From Penelope pileata (lineage: Eukaryota; Chordata; Aves; Galliformes; Cracidae), in the NCBI GenBank assembly GCA_013396635.1, contig WBMW01005084.1, positions 296,464 to 360,463 of the forward strand: a stretch of DNA of 64,000 nt, given 5' to 3'. Made by a program: the position numbers and the translations under genes. Each line of letters starts with the position of its first letter. Position 1 is the first letter of the stretch. This document shows, in pieces, positions 11,344 through 22,800 of this stretch. The notes below the pieces were generated by a model. It was given only the letters and a program-made list of their open reading frames with translations, searched no databases and was not told where the DNA came from.

Positions 11344-13248
11344 GCATTTCTCATCACCTGCAAGGCTGAAAAACTGTGCTTTGGGCACACTGGTTTGGAA
11401 CACCTTAACCAAGAAATTAGAAAACAAAAATTGATTGTTTGATAGATAAAAAAAATCCAAGTTTAATTTATAAACTAATCATAAAAAGTTTAAGGACTGC
11501 TAAAGACCCTTCTTTTAGATCTTGTACAGCTCTTAATATTGGACATTACAATAATACTTTTGATAGTAGAATATTACTGCATACTGCTCCACAGTAAAGT
11601 TACTCTGACCAACTTCCAAGCATCCAGTGCATGAAGACACCGTAACAAAAGACTGCTGGACCTATTCTCTTTGCTACTTATGTCAGACTGGATGTTCAAA
11701 ATCCTTAGATACTTTTGTAAGTTTCTGTCTATGAGAAAAAGGCTGTGATTTAAAAAGAATTTAGGGACCCTCACTTACACAATGCCGTAATCTTATTAGC
11801 TTTGAAAATGCACACCTACAATCTGTTTCATATGAAAGTATGCACAGATTTTTTAGTTTTAACCTAAAATAGAGAATACATACTTTATCATTTTAACTCA
11901 TTCAATTTATATTCAATTTAAAGCAATGATTAGGAATTGTAAAGTAATTTTAAAATAATTTAAATAAATGATTCCTGAACTCTCTCTCATCATTTTTTTA
12001 AGTAAAGGATTGTACTGGGCCAATTTACAATCACGTGAAATTTTAGTTTGTGACCTACAGCATAACCATATACACACCTCTACATTTAACGTTACTTGAG
12101 TTCTAGTCTTACACTTTGTAAGAATAAGTATTCTTTTGCATCATAATTCACACCTTTTCATGTCCATAGCAGAGTTAGAGGATCTGAATATAAATACATT
12201 AGGTGATTGAGAAAAACTAGAGTTGAATTGTAAATTTATGAAACACATAATGGGAATCATAATCTGGTCTTTCTCTAAAATGTTCCTAGGACAAACAATA
12301 AAGGCTAAATGGATAAATGAGAAAATAGAAGTAGCTAGTAGCAGCAGGTAAAGAAACAAACATTAAACACAATTCACAGAAGGATTTATTTAGGAGAAGT
12401 ATGATAACACAGGCACTGAAAAACAAACAAAATCCCACCTAGTGTACAGCCAGAACAATAAGACAATCAAGACAAAAGAAATATCATATCTCCCACTTCT
12501 GCTCTTCACTGCTGTTACATAACTGCAATATGTGACATATTTCCTTCCCAGATACTACAGTCTACCCATACTACTTTCTTGTCTGAGCATAGGTGCACCC
12601 TTTCCTTCCTATCCCCTCACCTTCTGAGGCAAAGAAAGAACATCTTATTTAAGCAAAAGGCGAAGAAATAGTTTAATCAGTTTATTTGACCTATTCATAA
12701 ACTACAAAAGCATGAACTACCTCAAATCACAAGAACACAAAAGCACAATAATATCAAGTGGGATGGGAAAAATGAATAGAAGCATTTATTACAATCTAAT
12801 AGACCAAAGCTGCTCTTTATCTAACTGATAACAATCTTTGGGGCTCTTCTGTCAATAATCAGCTGAGTTGCTGATAGAGCACAGAAGATGCTCTATCTAT
12901 GGGAGCTGGCAATTCATAAATCAGTTTCAGATAGATGCCTATTTCTGAAAACCTTAGGATAGGTTAGAGGTATGAGGGAGGGGAATGTCAACATTTTTTT
13001 GGAATAGAGCTTTCTGAAATTAAAGGTACTAACACAGTTTTGAAAAACTTTACATATTTTTTACAATCATATATTTTGGAAATATCTCATAAGTATTTGT
13101 CTTAGTTTCTAACTGAAACTTTCTCTTTTAGTGTCTGCTACAAAGCTGTGTTTTGGTTCTAGAAAGAAAACAAGGCAGATAACACCCAGCAGCGCTGAAC
13201 AGAACCAAGGACATTTGCATGTCTCTGCCAGGACAGTGAAGAGGCTGG

Positions 13249-13249
13249 N
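13249..13249. other. Single unknown base
   Basis: One N inside otherwise continuous sequence. No duplication or repeat boundary is visible on either side, so it may be either an ambiguous base or a contig join. Confidence 0.7.
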
Positions 13250-13424
13250 CCAAGGGAGGGGAAATGGGAAGAAGAAGAACAGCATCTGAGAAGTTTGAAA
13301 CATATTCAAGCTATACATATCTTTACATTTTGTCACATTGAGCAATTAGTGCACATAATTCCCCTCAAATATATTAGCTTATCTTTCTTACTCCTAACAA
13401 AATGTACAGAACTGATGGATCTTA

Positions 13425-13444
13425 TTTTTTTTTTTTTTTTTTTT
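13425..13444. repeat. Homopolymer T20
   Basis: An uninterrupted T run with no recognisable retroelement attached. Confidence 0.9.
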
Positions 13445-14518
13445 GGCACGTGTCTTTACTTAAAATCATAAAGAATGCACAGGTTTTAATTTAATTACCT
13501 GCTCTTTTTCAAGTCTTGCTCTCTTAACGTTCTGCAGTCCAAAACATACATCATCTTACATACAGTCTTGTTAGAAACTACCAAGCCATGATAACAATTC
13601 ATTATTAATGGCATTAAGAGGCTTTATTGTGGGGATGGAAAGTAGGGAAATAAAATAGAAAATCTTCTTGAAGCGGTCCTAACATAAAATAAGAGAAGAC
13701 GTATTGTATATACCTATCCCCTGTGAATACACATTTGAATAACATCTTAGAGAGTTGGTCCTACTCTGTTATATTTTCTTTCAGTTTCTCAATGAGCTGC
13801 TAAAATTGAAGTGCAATCCCCAGCACAAGAAGTTGGTGAAATTAGGAATAGGGACATCAAAAACAATACAGGAATGACTACAGAGCTTTTCATCAAGTAA
13901 AAATTACATGCCATTCGTTTGCAAATAGTGAATGTTTTTTCAAATTTAAAAAGAAAAAAAGAAAAAAGAACAAAAAAGTCAAAAAGAAACAGAACAAATA
14001 ATATCTTCAACCTCATGCCCTCTGTTTTTTGCACAGTTGAGTTCCTTAACACAAAGAAATTTAAGTTGGTATCAACTTCCAATGTACAAATAATTTTCTC
14101 CTGTTACTGTATAGGCTTCACTTTTCAGGTCAGATACACAACTTCTTTATTTTATATTTTCAAAACCCAAAAGGATTGAACCCACTGTTTTCCACTGAGA
14201 AGTTTCCCAATCTTTCAAATGTCAGTTTTAGTAAGCCACAGATTCACAGACTTTCCCCTTCTACAATGAAAGGATACCATAGCCTTGGGGAGAGGGGTGG
14301 AGTGCAGATGTGGACAAAAATCAGCTTCAACTTTTCCACAGTTTTGCAGAAAAAAATTCTAATACGTACCTCATTATCTTTTTAAAGCTAGCTTATCATT
14401 TTGGATTTGCATATTAGTGATTTTTGTTTGTTTGTTGGTGATGGTTTGTTTTTCCTAGAAAAAAATTGCAGGCCTCCAGTAGTTTTCCATTTTTCTTGTT
14501 CATTATAGCACAGCGGTT

Positions 14519-14560
14519 TTTGTTCGGTTTGGTTTGTTTTGGTTTGTTTTCTGTTTGCTT
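14519..14560. repeat. GGTTT-like low-complexity tract
   Basis: Imperfect tandem GGTTT/GTTTT units on the plus strand. On the minus strand they give the lysine/asparagine/threonine-rich part of a long but probably spurious frame. Confidence 0.6.
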
Positions 14561-15164
14561 GGTCTGTTCCTCTCTATCCCAAACCTCATCCTTCCCCCGT
14601 CTTAGTTCTCCACCACTTTTCCTCCTGGCCTCAGTGCAGACAAGCTTTTTCTTCCTACAGTGTATCTTGTTGTTCAGAGATAAGCATGTGTGTCTATAAG
14701 ACAAGAAAAATAAATGTTTCAGTGGATGAATTCCATTATCTGCCAAATGGCCCTTGAAAGTTAATGAAGAGTCTTCAGACTCGTTCATTCTCCTTAAGCA
14801 TAAAATCATCTATAGAATTTTTATATCTATTCAAAAATAAATTTGATTTTATGACCTGCATTCTTTTCAGCTCCTTGAATTAAGCTTACAGAAGATTTCA
14901 TTCCTTCTTTTTGACTGTAGTAAATTGCCACTTCAGCCTTATAAAAATCTTTTTTTTTTGCTTTTATTGAAGTAAACTACTGTAACATATTTTCTTTACA
15001 TCCTGAAGTACCACAGTAATGAGAGAAAGTATGAGTGCTTGTAAATCTCACTTTGAATCAGAGGACATGTGAGGACTGTCCCAAATAAACACAGCAAACT
15101 TATTGTCACTGGTAGACATCCTTCTCAATTTAGACATGCTCTACCACATCTGTACAAACTGACA

Positions 15165-15325
15165 ATGAGCAGGTGTCCCAGGACCACATCCAGGTTGCCT
15201 TTGAAGATTTCCAAGGAGGAGACTTCACAGGCTCTCTGGGCAACCTGTGCCAGTACTTTGTCATCCAGACAGTAAGGAAATGCTTCCTGTGTTCCATATT
15301 GTGTCCATTGCCTCTTTAATTCCTC
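15165..15325 (-). mobile_element. Old CR1 LINE fragment (3' region)
   Basis: The plus strand reads as the complement of the CR1 region at the end of ORF2 and start of the 3' UTR. Blocks such as aggaccacatccaggttgcc, gaagatttccaaggaggaga and ctctctgggcaacctgtgcc are characteristic. The terminal octamers are not seen, so the 3' end is missing or too diverged to recognise. Similarity fades gradually towards about 15365. No frame is intact, and overlapping ORFs on both strands (15069-15275, 15125-15373) are shadows of the element. Confidence 0.8.
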
Positions 15326-18300
15326 CAGAGTGGATATTTGATCCACTCTGACAGCAAAGAGGTATGGAATCAAGAAACATTTTTAACTAAAGTCAGGAAA
15401 AACTCAAATTTATGAAGCTATGATTGATAGTACACATAGAGGCAGCTGAGCTCTGCTTGACGTAATGGTGCCTTCCTTTCCCCTTGGTGGTAGGCAGACC
15501 TTAACAGTGGACTCTCAGAAGCCTTCCCACTAGTATATCATAGTTTTATCAGGAGTTCAGCTGAGAAACAAGGAATCACTTTCATTTTTAATTTTTTTTT
15601 ACACAGCATGCAGCATATACTTTCACTTGATCAGTGACATAAGCACGCTCTGAGTGTCCTAGGTGAGATTGGTCTGTATTTTATTTTCTGTGTTTATCAT
15701 TCCTAGAGCAAGATGAAATAATTTACCTGAGGCTAGAGCAGAGTTAAACTCAGATTCTGGCATTCCTATTTCTTTGGCTAGACTCCTAATCACTTCCTCA
15801 AGCAGTAAACATGAAACTGAACTATAAAGGACACATTTTGCTCATAAGGCTGCTTCTTTTTTTACATTTCTTGGCTTCCATCTCCTCACCACTCTTGCAA
15901 AATATAACAACACAAGAATGCACTTCTCAGGTCATCACACAGGGCCAGCTAGTACTATGCCCTATCCCAGCAATGGTTAGGACCAAAAGCTGCAAGAAAA
16001 TATTAAGGGAGGCAGGTACATAGCACGTATAGGTATATATTTCTGCAAATACTCTCTTGTCTTCCAGCGACACATTTCTCATAAGCCAGAGATGACAGCT
16101 TGGCGTTAAAGGCTTCTTTCTGTATATGTATATCTTTACTATTCTCCTTTTCCTTCTTTTACATAATCCATTTCTTCTCATTCTTTCCTTCTTTTTTCCC
16201 ACCATTATCATTTTATTCTCTCCTAGATCACTAAGCACAAAATAACTACAGCAGTTCGATTCCTGCTTCCATTACCAATTCTCTTTTCACACAAAATCTT
16301 TCTGCTACTTCACAGAGTTCATTGTGTCTCAGTGTTCTACAGTCAAAGGGAGCAAGAGCATCAGTATTAATTTTTTTGCTATTTATTTAAAGGGAATTGA
16401 TTTTTAAGCTGGTTGTCATGACTTTTGACAGTCTATATCGGGATGGGATAGATGATCTCCACTATTTTTTTTTTGGAAATACGAATGTGCGAAAGTTTTA
16501 GTAGACATAAGAGCCATTTCAACATTTCTAGTTCAACCAAATGGATTCCCACATTCTTAGCTTAATCTCCAGCAAAGCAGGTAGTGGCACGTCCAATTCA
16601 ATCACTCTTACAAATAATCCCTGCCAATTTATTCTCACTAAAAAGCATCATTTTAATGGGACAAAAAGACACTTCTCATAATCTCTAAAAAGCATTTGTC
16701 TCCACTTTTCCTAATAACCTTGTTTGAAAATAACTTCTCAAGTTTTCCATGGGGTTTAACTCAAAATGTTCCTCATGCTCAGATTAAATATACAAATTTA
16801 ACAAAGAAAACCAAAATTTACCTGCAGAAAATATTTAAAATCCATTCTTTCATTTAAAATATATGGTTGCATTTTTAGAGAGGACTAGTCTTTTTTCATT
16901 TTCTTATTTCATTATAATTTCATATTTTTTCATTATTTTTTCCTTTCCTTCATAATTTAAATGCTAATGTAAAGGAATTTCATTTCCAGCAGAACACTAC
17001 GTACCTCATAATTGACCCCAGAAGCTGAAAAGCTTCTGTCATGCCCAAGCATCCACAAGTACTTTCCTAAAATGTGAGGCTGTACTAACAGCAAGCTGAA
17101 CTTCAGCAACAAAGCAAAATTACCCATTTCTACAGAAGTATTTTATTCTGCTCATTACACAGACACACCATGTTATTATGCTTGAAATGTTCAGCTGATT
17201 ATCACATATTGTAAAAAGGAAGAGACTACCATATGGTCACAATCCATACAAAAGCATACAGCAAACCCCCAGTATTTACATATGGGTTTGTCCAATACAC
17301 TCTACAGGTTTTATCTTACCTCATTCAAAGAAACATCACTGTGGAAGATGACTCATTCTTGCCCCAAATGAGGTAACAAGCTTGTAAGTGGCTATTTTTC
17401 AAAAGCTAGAATTAGTTGGAACTTGCATATGCATGACTTACTCTTTTACCACTAAATTATGACAGTATTTTTTATTTAAAGTACCGCTATAATCATTAGA
17501 GTGCAATAGTCTAATGTAGAAAAGCTTTTAAAATCAAGGTATTATTTAGACTGAGCCAGCAATATGTGTCATTTTTATGTTTAAAACAAAAATAAAACAC
17601 AAAACCACAAAGTTATTCTACAACTACACCCTGTATGTTGCTGCACATTCTTTCTGTGCAGTTGAATGAAAGGTAGGAGAATTCACTACATAAAAATAAA
17701 TATATTTCGTACCTGCTTTGTAGCAGAAGACTCCTTTTCTTCATTGAAGTGAAGACTCTACAACTGGAGGACGTTTTATTTCCGTTAAACTGAAAACAAA
17801 ATCACTGTAAATTGTAGATTAAAATCTACATTCCTAGCTTAAATAAATCTTAAGTTAGACTAGATCTTTTCCTAACCAGTAAAAAAAAGATGTAGCAAGA
17901 TTTGAGAGTAGGATGTATTCTGCAGAGAAAGCTTGAAAGTAAAATTTACCAACCTTCAAAGGACTCTCTCAGCTCCCACTGAATTCATTGGGTGTTGGAG
18001 GTTTTCATTCATTTTGGCAGTGAAATGGTTTTTATGAAGTGTTTTGAAGGGTTTCATGAGATTTTTTATCTGACATGTTTAGCCTCTGTTAAATCTAGCT
18101 CTTTGTATTATGAAAAAAAAAAAAAAGCCTGAAAGCAGCAACTGAAATTCAGAATACACATTCTACCCAAACAATCTCAGATGACGCACAATAGATGATA
18201 ACATACTGCCAAAGATTTCAAGGAGTAACATGTCACACAGAAGAAGTCCTTTAAATATGTCTCTCAAATCAACTCTGAATCTCTCAAAATTCAGCATGAA

Positions 18301-21300
18301 ACACGACTTCATGAATGAAAAAAGAAAATCCTTCTGAATATGGAGTTTTCATTTCTATCGGAATTGCTGACATAATGACATATGAAATGGTGGTTTTTCA
18401 TTGAATTCCAGCATGTCTCTTCACTCATTGATGGAATGTCAACAATTGCCATGATTTCTTTTTTTTTAAGGAGATGAAAATTTTTAGCCAACTGCTTCAG
18501 TTAAGCAACTTTTTCCAATGTTCCACTGTCTTTGTGGAGGCCCTCCCTCTGTTTTTTTTACTGACTGACTTACACTACAGACCTCAAAACAGCAGAAATA
18601 TTCCATCAAAATGTTAACAAGCATCAGCAGATCTATTCAACAGGGTCTGTATTACTGTTATCAGACTGCTATCTCTTACGTGGAAGAGATGTAATTCACC
18701 AACACAAGAAAATGTTCACATCATCATGTTGTTGACTATTCAGTCAGGGGGTTTATCATACTAAAATTTCTTCTGTGTAGCCAACCAAAAGAATGGACTT
18801 CAGCACATTTGTTACAAACCTGCTTTATAATAATACCCAATGTATCTACCTTCCCTATTTCTACACATAGGCATTTTCAATACACACATTAATAATATTC
18901 ATAAATTGGACCATGAACAATATCATTGCTATACAAATGGAAATGAAAGTCTGTCTTCAATTCCTCACTGGTCTAAAGAGAACAAAGCTAAACATTAATA
19001 TTTTGGTTAGAGTAACAGTATAGATTGAAACACAACTCTTGTTTTCTCCATTTATTGTGCATTGTTTTATCATGTTGAATAACTTAGGTGGGCACAAATT
19101 AGATTCCCTCAATAGGAAATCAGACAATCAAACTGAAAACTCTGCTCCAGAACACATTACATATTTCATAGAGAAATTCAGTCCAGAAGAAAAGATTAAA
19201 TCTAGTCCAAAGAAAAACCCTGAGTGATATTTACCACAGATGTAGAGCCTTCAGCTTCAGTCTACTGATCCTGTCCCACTGTGAAGAATTACATGCTGAA
19301 AACTAAAGTCTCCTAACATTCTGGCCAACATCCACGTGATTCTGAGACTAGTAGATACAGTATGGCTGTCAAAAAAATAGCCATACAAAACCTAGCCAAA
19401 GATCTGTCTAGCCCTGCATTCAGTCTTCAGCAATGGTCAGAGTTAAGAAACAAAGAAATAAAGTAGGTATTGCTATTTCCTATGAATAAGTTCCAATTTG
19501 CAGCTCAGCAAAATCTTGAGCCAGAAACACTGTTTGTAGGCATAGGAAAAATTCTTTGGATCCATGTTTCCAGGAAAATGTCTATTTGTTTTTCATAAAT
19601 CCTAAATATCCACAACAAGCAAGAGATCGTAAAGGTTATCTACAAAATATCTGCGAGTCTAAGAATCAATTTTGTTGGCTTGTTATGAACCTTACCTGAA
19701 TCATCCAATGTTCTCTATACTTTCTATGCAAAGAATGAATAAACTATTTAACCTCTTTCAGACCTTTATTACTTTATTGACATCTCCTATAGAGGTCTTT
19801 CCATTTTCTTAAAGGAATAGATAGCTTTCAATTTTTCAAAACACTAAAAAACACCACAATAAGGAAAGTGGAACCTGACCTGACACAGATGCTGTCAGTT
19901 CCCAGACACTTCCAGGGTGCCAGAACATTTTTTCTGTCATCAGTAAAAGCTGTTACACTGCCCTGTTTTTTTATTACTAACATAGTTTTACTTCTCAGTT
20001 TCCCAGTCACGAGACAGACTATTATTTCCCCCAGCCTCAGGTTGAATCTACTAAACGTAATTCAAAGAGTGATGTTAACCTGCCACATTGAGGTAAAACT
20101 TCAAGTTCTGACTGCTTTTATAATTATTATTTATTTATTTGTTTCATTTTTTGTCCTCCTATGACAGAATGTATTGACTTCATTAGGGCACTCAACCAGA
20201 AAGTTCTTATTTAGGACGATTTGGAAGCATATTGCATTAGGCAGAAGGACTAAGAAAGTAGGAAGAAGGAAGTGAACATGAAATGTATTTGCAGTTTAAG
20301 CAAAGATTCAGTTAATACTTCTAAAATTTGCCCATTTTTCTACATCCTAGAGAATACCCAACAACCCTGTCAAGCAACATTGTCATTTTTGTTACCTGAT
20401 TTACTCCCCAAATCATTACGATCATCAATATTCTCATACATATCTCAAGAGAATCCACACCATATATTGCTGCTTTTGCTTTCACTTTGGTGAGGGATAT
20501 AAGCAGCCTACTCAATTTAGATCCCTTTTTATCCATCCAGCATCAGGCACTATTACTGCTTCTGCCTGCCAGTCGCTCTTCAGCCATTTCTCAAGGTGAA
20601 GCAGTGACTGCAAGGGTACGGAGGGCTGTGTAACCTGTATATCTAAAATTTTAACTGGGATGTGAGAATTTTCTTCAACATTCAATTTGCACAGAATGAA
20701 GTTCTCCCATCACTAAAATGGTGTTTGAACATAGCTGTGGAATGTGTTTCAGTGTTCTTTCTTTTATCCCTCTTCACCCTCTAAATTTCATGCTAAAATT
20801 CCTTTGGCCTTGAATTTGATAAAATTCAGGATGCTAAGAAAATGAGAATTCTCTCCAACAGATACCAGGCCGGGAATAGATATATTGTAAAAATTAACCA
20901 CAATCAGCTATGATTAGACCTGTATAAACTTGAAAGTCCTCAAAACTTCTTGGAAGGCTGTAGAGTATTTTAAAGCCTGTTTATTCTCCCTAGCAAAGAG
21001 ATATGCTTCCTCAGAAATACGTCTCTACTGAAGGACAAGTTGTTGAAGAAAAATTGTACCGGTACCTCACATTTAAAATATCAGCAAGTTATTTCTGGAA
21101 ATAAAGATAAGGAGAAACAACTGGAACTGATACAATGTTTCCAAAGAAGTTTCCTCACTGGTCTAAAGAAGATCTTGTCATGTTTTAGTACTGGAAAGTG
21201 CCATGTTGAGATTTTTTTTGATCCATTGACATTCTTCTTTCTTCATTAATTTCACCTTAATCTCTTAGGCAGATCTTGTCAAAAAAGTTTTACTTCCTGA

Positions 21301-22514
21301 CAGCTGTCTTCTATTTCTCCCTCCATGGCAGTTCAAGATTCAAATAAGCCATACAAGGACTAAGAAGACATATTGTGATTTATCTAACACTTACCTAGAT
21401 AGCTGCATGACCCTAACGCACTAATGAATCTCATTCTTAAAACCTCTAAGGTCAATAATGAAGTGTTAACTCCACATGAGAGATAAACTGACAAACTAGG
21501 TACAGGACTGCAGGAGGTGCAAAGAATCCAGCCTTGCTTCTATACCTCTAACAGAAAAATAGTCCCAAACGAAACATTTTTAAAAATAGCTAAACTGATG
21601 AAAAAGAACAAAGAGACAGCTGAATTTAAGTTTTAAAGTTATTTGTGTTGATATTTATTAAAACTATACAGGAAATACACAATAGTCACATTCTGTGGAT
21701 CTGTATATAAATAGAGATCGTTGTGTGATTCTTATTGTCATTTATTTGCCTCACTGTTAACACTAATTTAGTAAATTTATTGGACAGTTTCTCCATAATT
21801 TTACCAAATATCACTGAAAATTTTCATTTTAATTGTACTTATAGCCAGAGATAGTTTGTGTCTCTATTGATCTGGGAACATTCAAAGTCTATCTGGCAAT
21901 GCAATTTCAATCACATTTTGTACATAGCTTTAGTTCAGTCAGAGGAAAATAAAAACACTCTAGTATACTGTTCAGTGGAGAAGTAGTAATGGATTTCCAA
22001 ATGAAGACATGAATTTACACACTTCAAATCCTGCTGGGCTGCACTTACTCATTACGAAATATATTGCTTCTGGAAATGTGTTATTTGGAGCTATCTCTTT
22101 CCTGCCAACGTGTTTTAAACTACATGATAATCCTGCAAATAACTGTAAGGTTCCGTTACTACATAGAACTTGTTAAGTCTACATGAACTAAAATTGCCAA
22201 AATATTGCCCAAGCACAACCTCTAGCTTTCCATATGAAGGCTGGACAAGACCTGTGAAGTGATAGAATTAAAACGTGCTTCATTAGAAGAGAATTTCCCT
22301 AGGCTATATACTATTATCAGCCCTTTAAATGAAAATAAAACCCTGCTCTCACATTACTTAGAATCATCATAATTGTTCTACATTGTTCTTAAACTAGTAA
22401 AAATGTAAAGGTGAACCTATCTCATCCTACATATATCACATGTCACTCTCAGGATAATTCCAATGCAGTACATGAAATGCTTGCTAGGCTAAGAAGAATA
22501 GAAACAACTGCAGG
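15326..22514. other. AT-rich non-coding stretch with candidate pseudo-exons
   Basis: No gene or repeat family is recognised. Contents: A14 at 18113-18126, many short chance ORFs, and two minus-strand segments with good splice-like boundaries and an open phase (17713-17789 and 21395-21445). Confidence 0.5.
17713..17789 (-). other. Candidate coding exon (unproven)
   Basis: On the minus strand a pyrimidine-rich acceptor (gattttgttttcag) precedes 77 bases that end CAG followed by the donor gtacga. Exactly one phase is open throughout; it begins FNGNKTSSSC, ends RSLLLQS and leaves two spare bases. The other two phases contain stops. I do not recognise the protein. A second minus-strand segment at 21395-21445 also has a good acceptor and a gtaagt donor, but its phase does not join this one. 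It could be a real small exon of a gene with very large introns or a pseudo-exon. Prior odds favour a pseudo-exon. Confidence 0.17.
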
Positions 22515-22530
22515 AAAAAAAAAAAAAAAA
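22515..22530. repeat. Homopolymer A16 next to a CR1 3' end
   Basis: An A16 run immediately abuts the 3' terminus of the minus-strand CR1 fragment. Because CR1 does not end in poly(A), this is more likely pre-existing target sequence or later expansion. Confidence 0.85.
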
Positions 22531-22800
22531 GAATCATAGAACCATAGTATCATAGCATGGCTTTGACTGGAAGACACCTTAAAGGCCATCTAGTTCCAAC
22601 CACTCTCTTAGTGGTGAGGCACAGGTTTCCTCCTAACATCTAACCTGAATCTCTCTTATTTTAGGTTAAAACCATTCCTCCTTGTCTTCTCACTATCAGA
22701 CCACATAAAAAATTGTTCTCTATCTTGTTTATAAGCTCCCGTTAAATCCTGAAAAGGTATCTGAGAAAGATATCTTTCTTAGGAGTGATAATAGACTGGG
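22531..22800 (-). mobile_element. CR1 LINE 3' fragment with terminal octamers
   Basis: On the minus strand the element ends in three diverged copies of the CR1 octamer (GCTATGAT, ACTATGGT, TCTATGAT), visible on the plus strand as aatcatagaaccatagtatc. Inward follow ttccaaccactctc and cattcctccttgtcttctcact, the complement of typical CR1 3' sequence. It is strongly diverged and 5' truncated, with no usable coding frame. The inner boundary is placed where similarity is lost, near ctttcttaggagtg, and is approximate. Confidence 0.85.

Larger units (their letters stand above)
7326..15160. other. AT-rich non-coding stretch, no gene recognised
   Basis: Nothing here is recognisable as a gene. Simple sequences include a GA/GAAA-rich tract at about 11311-11343, T20 at 13425-13444, an A-rich tract at about 13947-13995 and a GGTTT-like tract at about 14519-14560. 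A single N lies at 13249. The longest open frame is 131 codons (minus, 14414-14809). It is lysine/asparagine-rich over low-complexity DNA and looks like a chance ORF read through the GGTTT-like tract. Confidence 0.5.

Noticed and set aside
14414..14809. 131-codon minus-strand open frame
   Set aside because: Lysine/asparagine/threonine-rich translation of a GGTTT-like low-complexity tract, with no domain.
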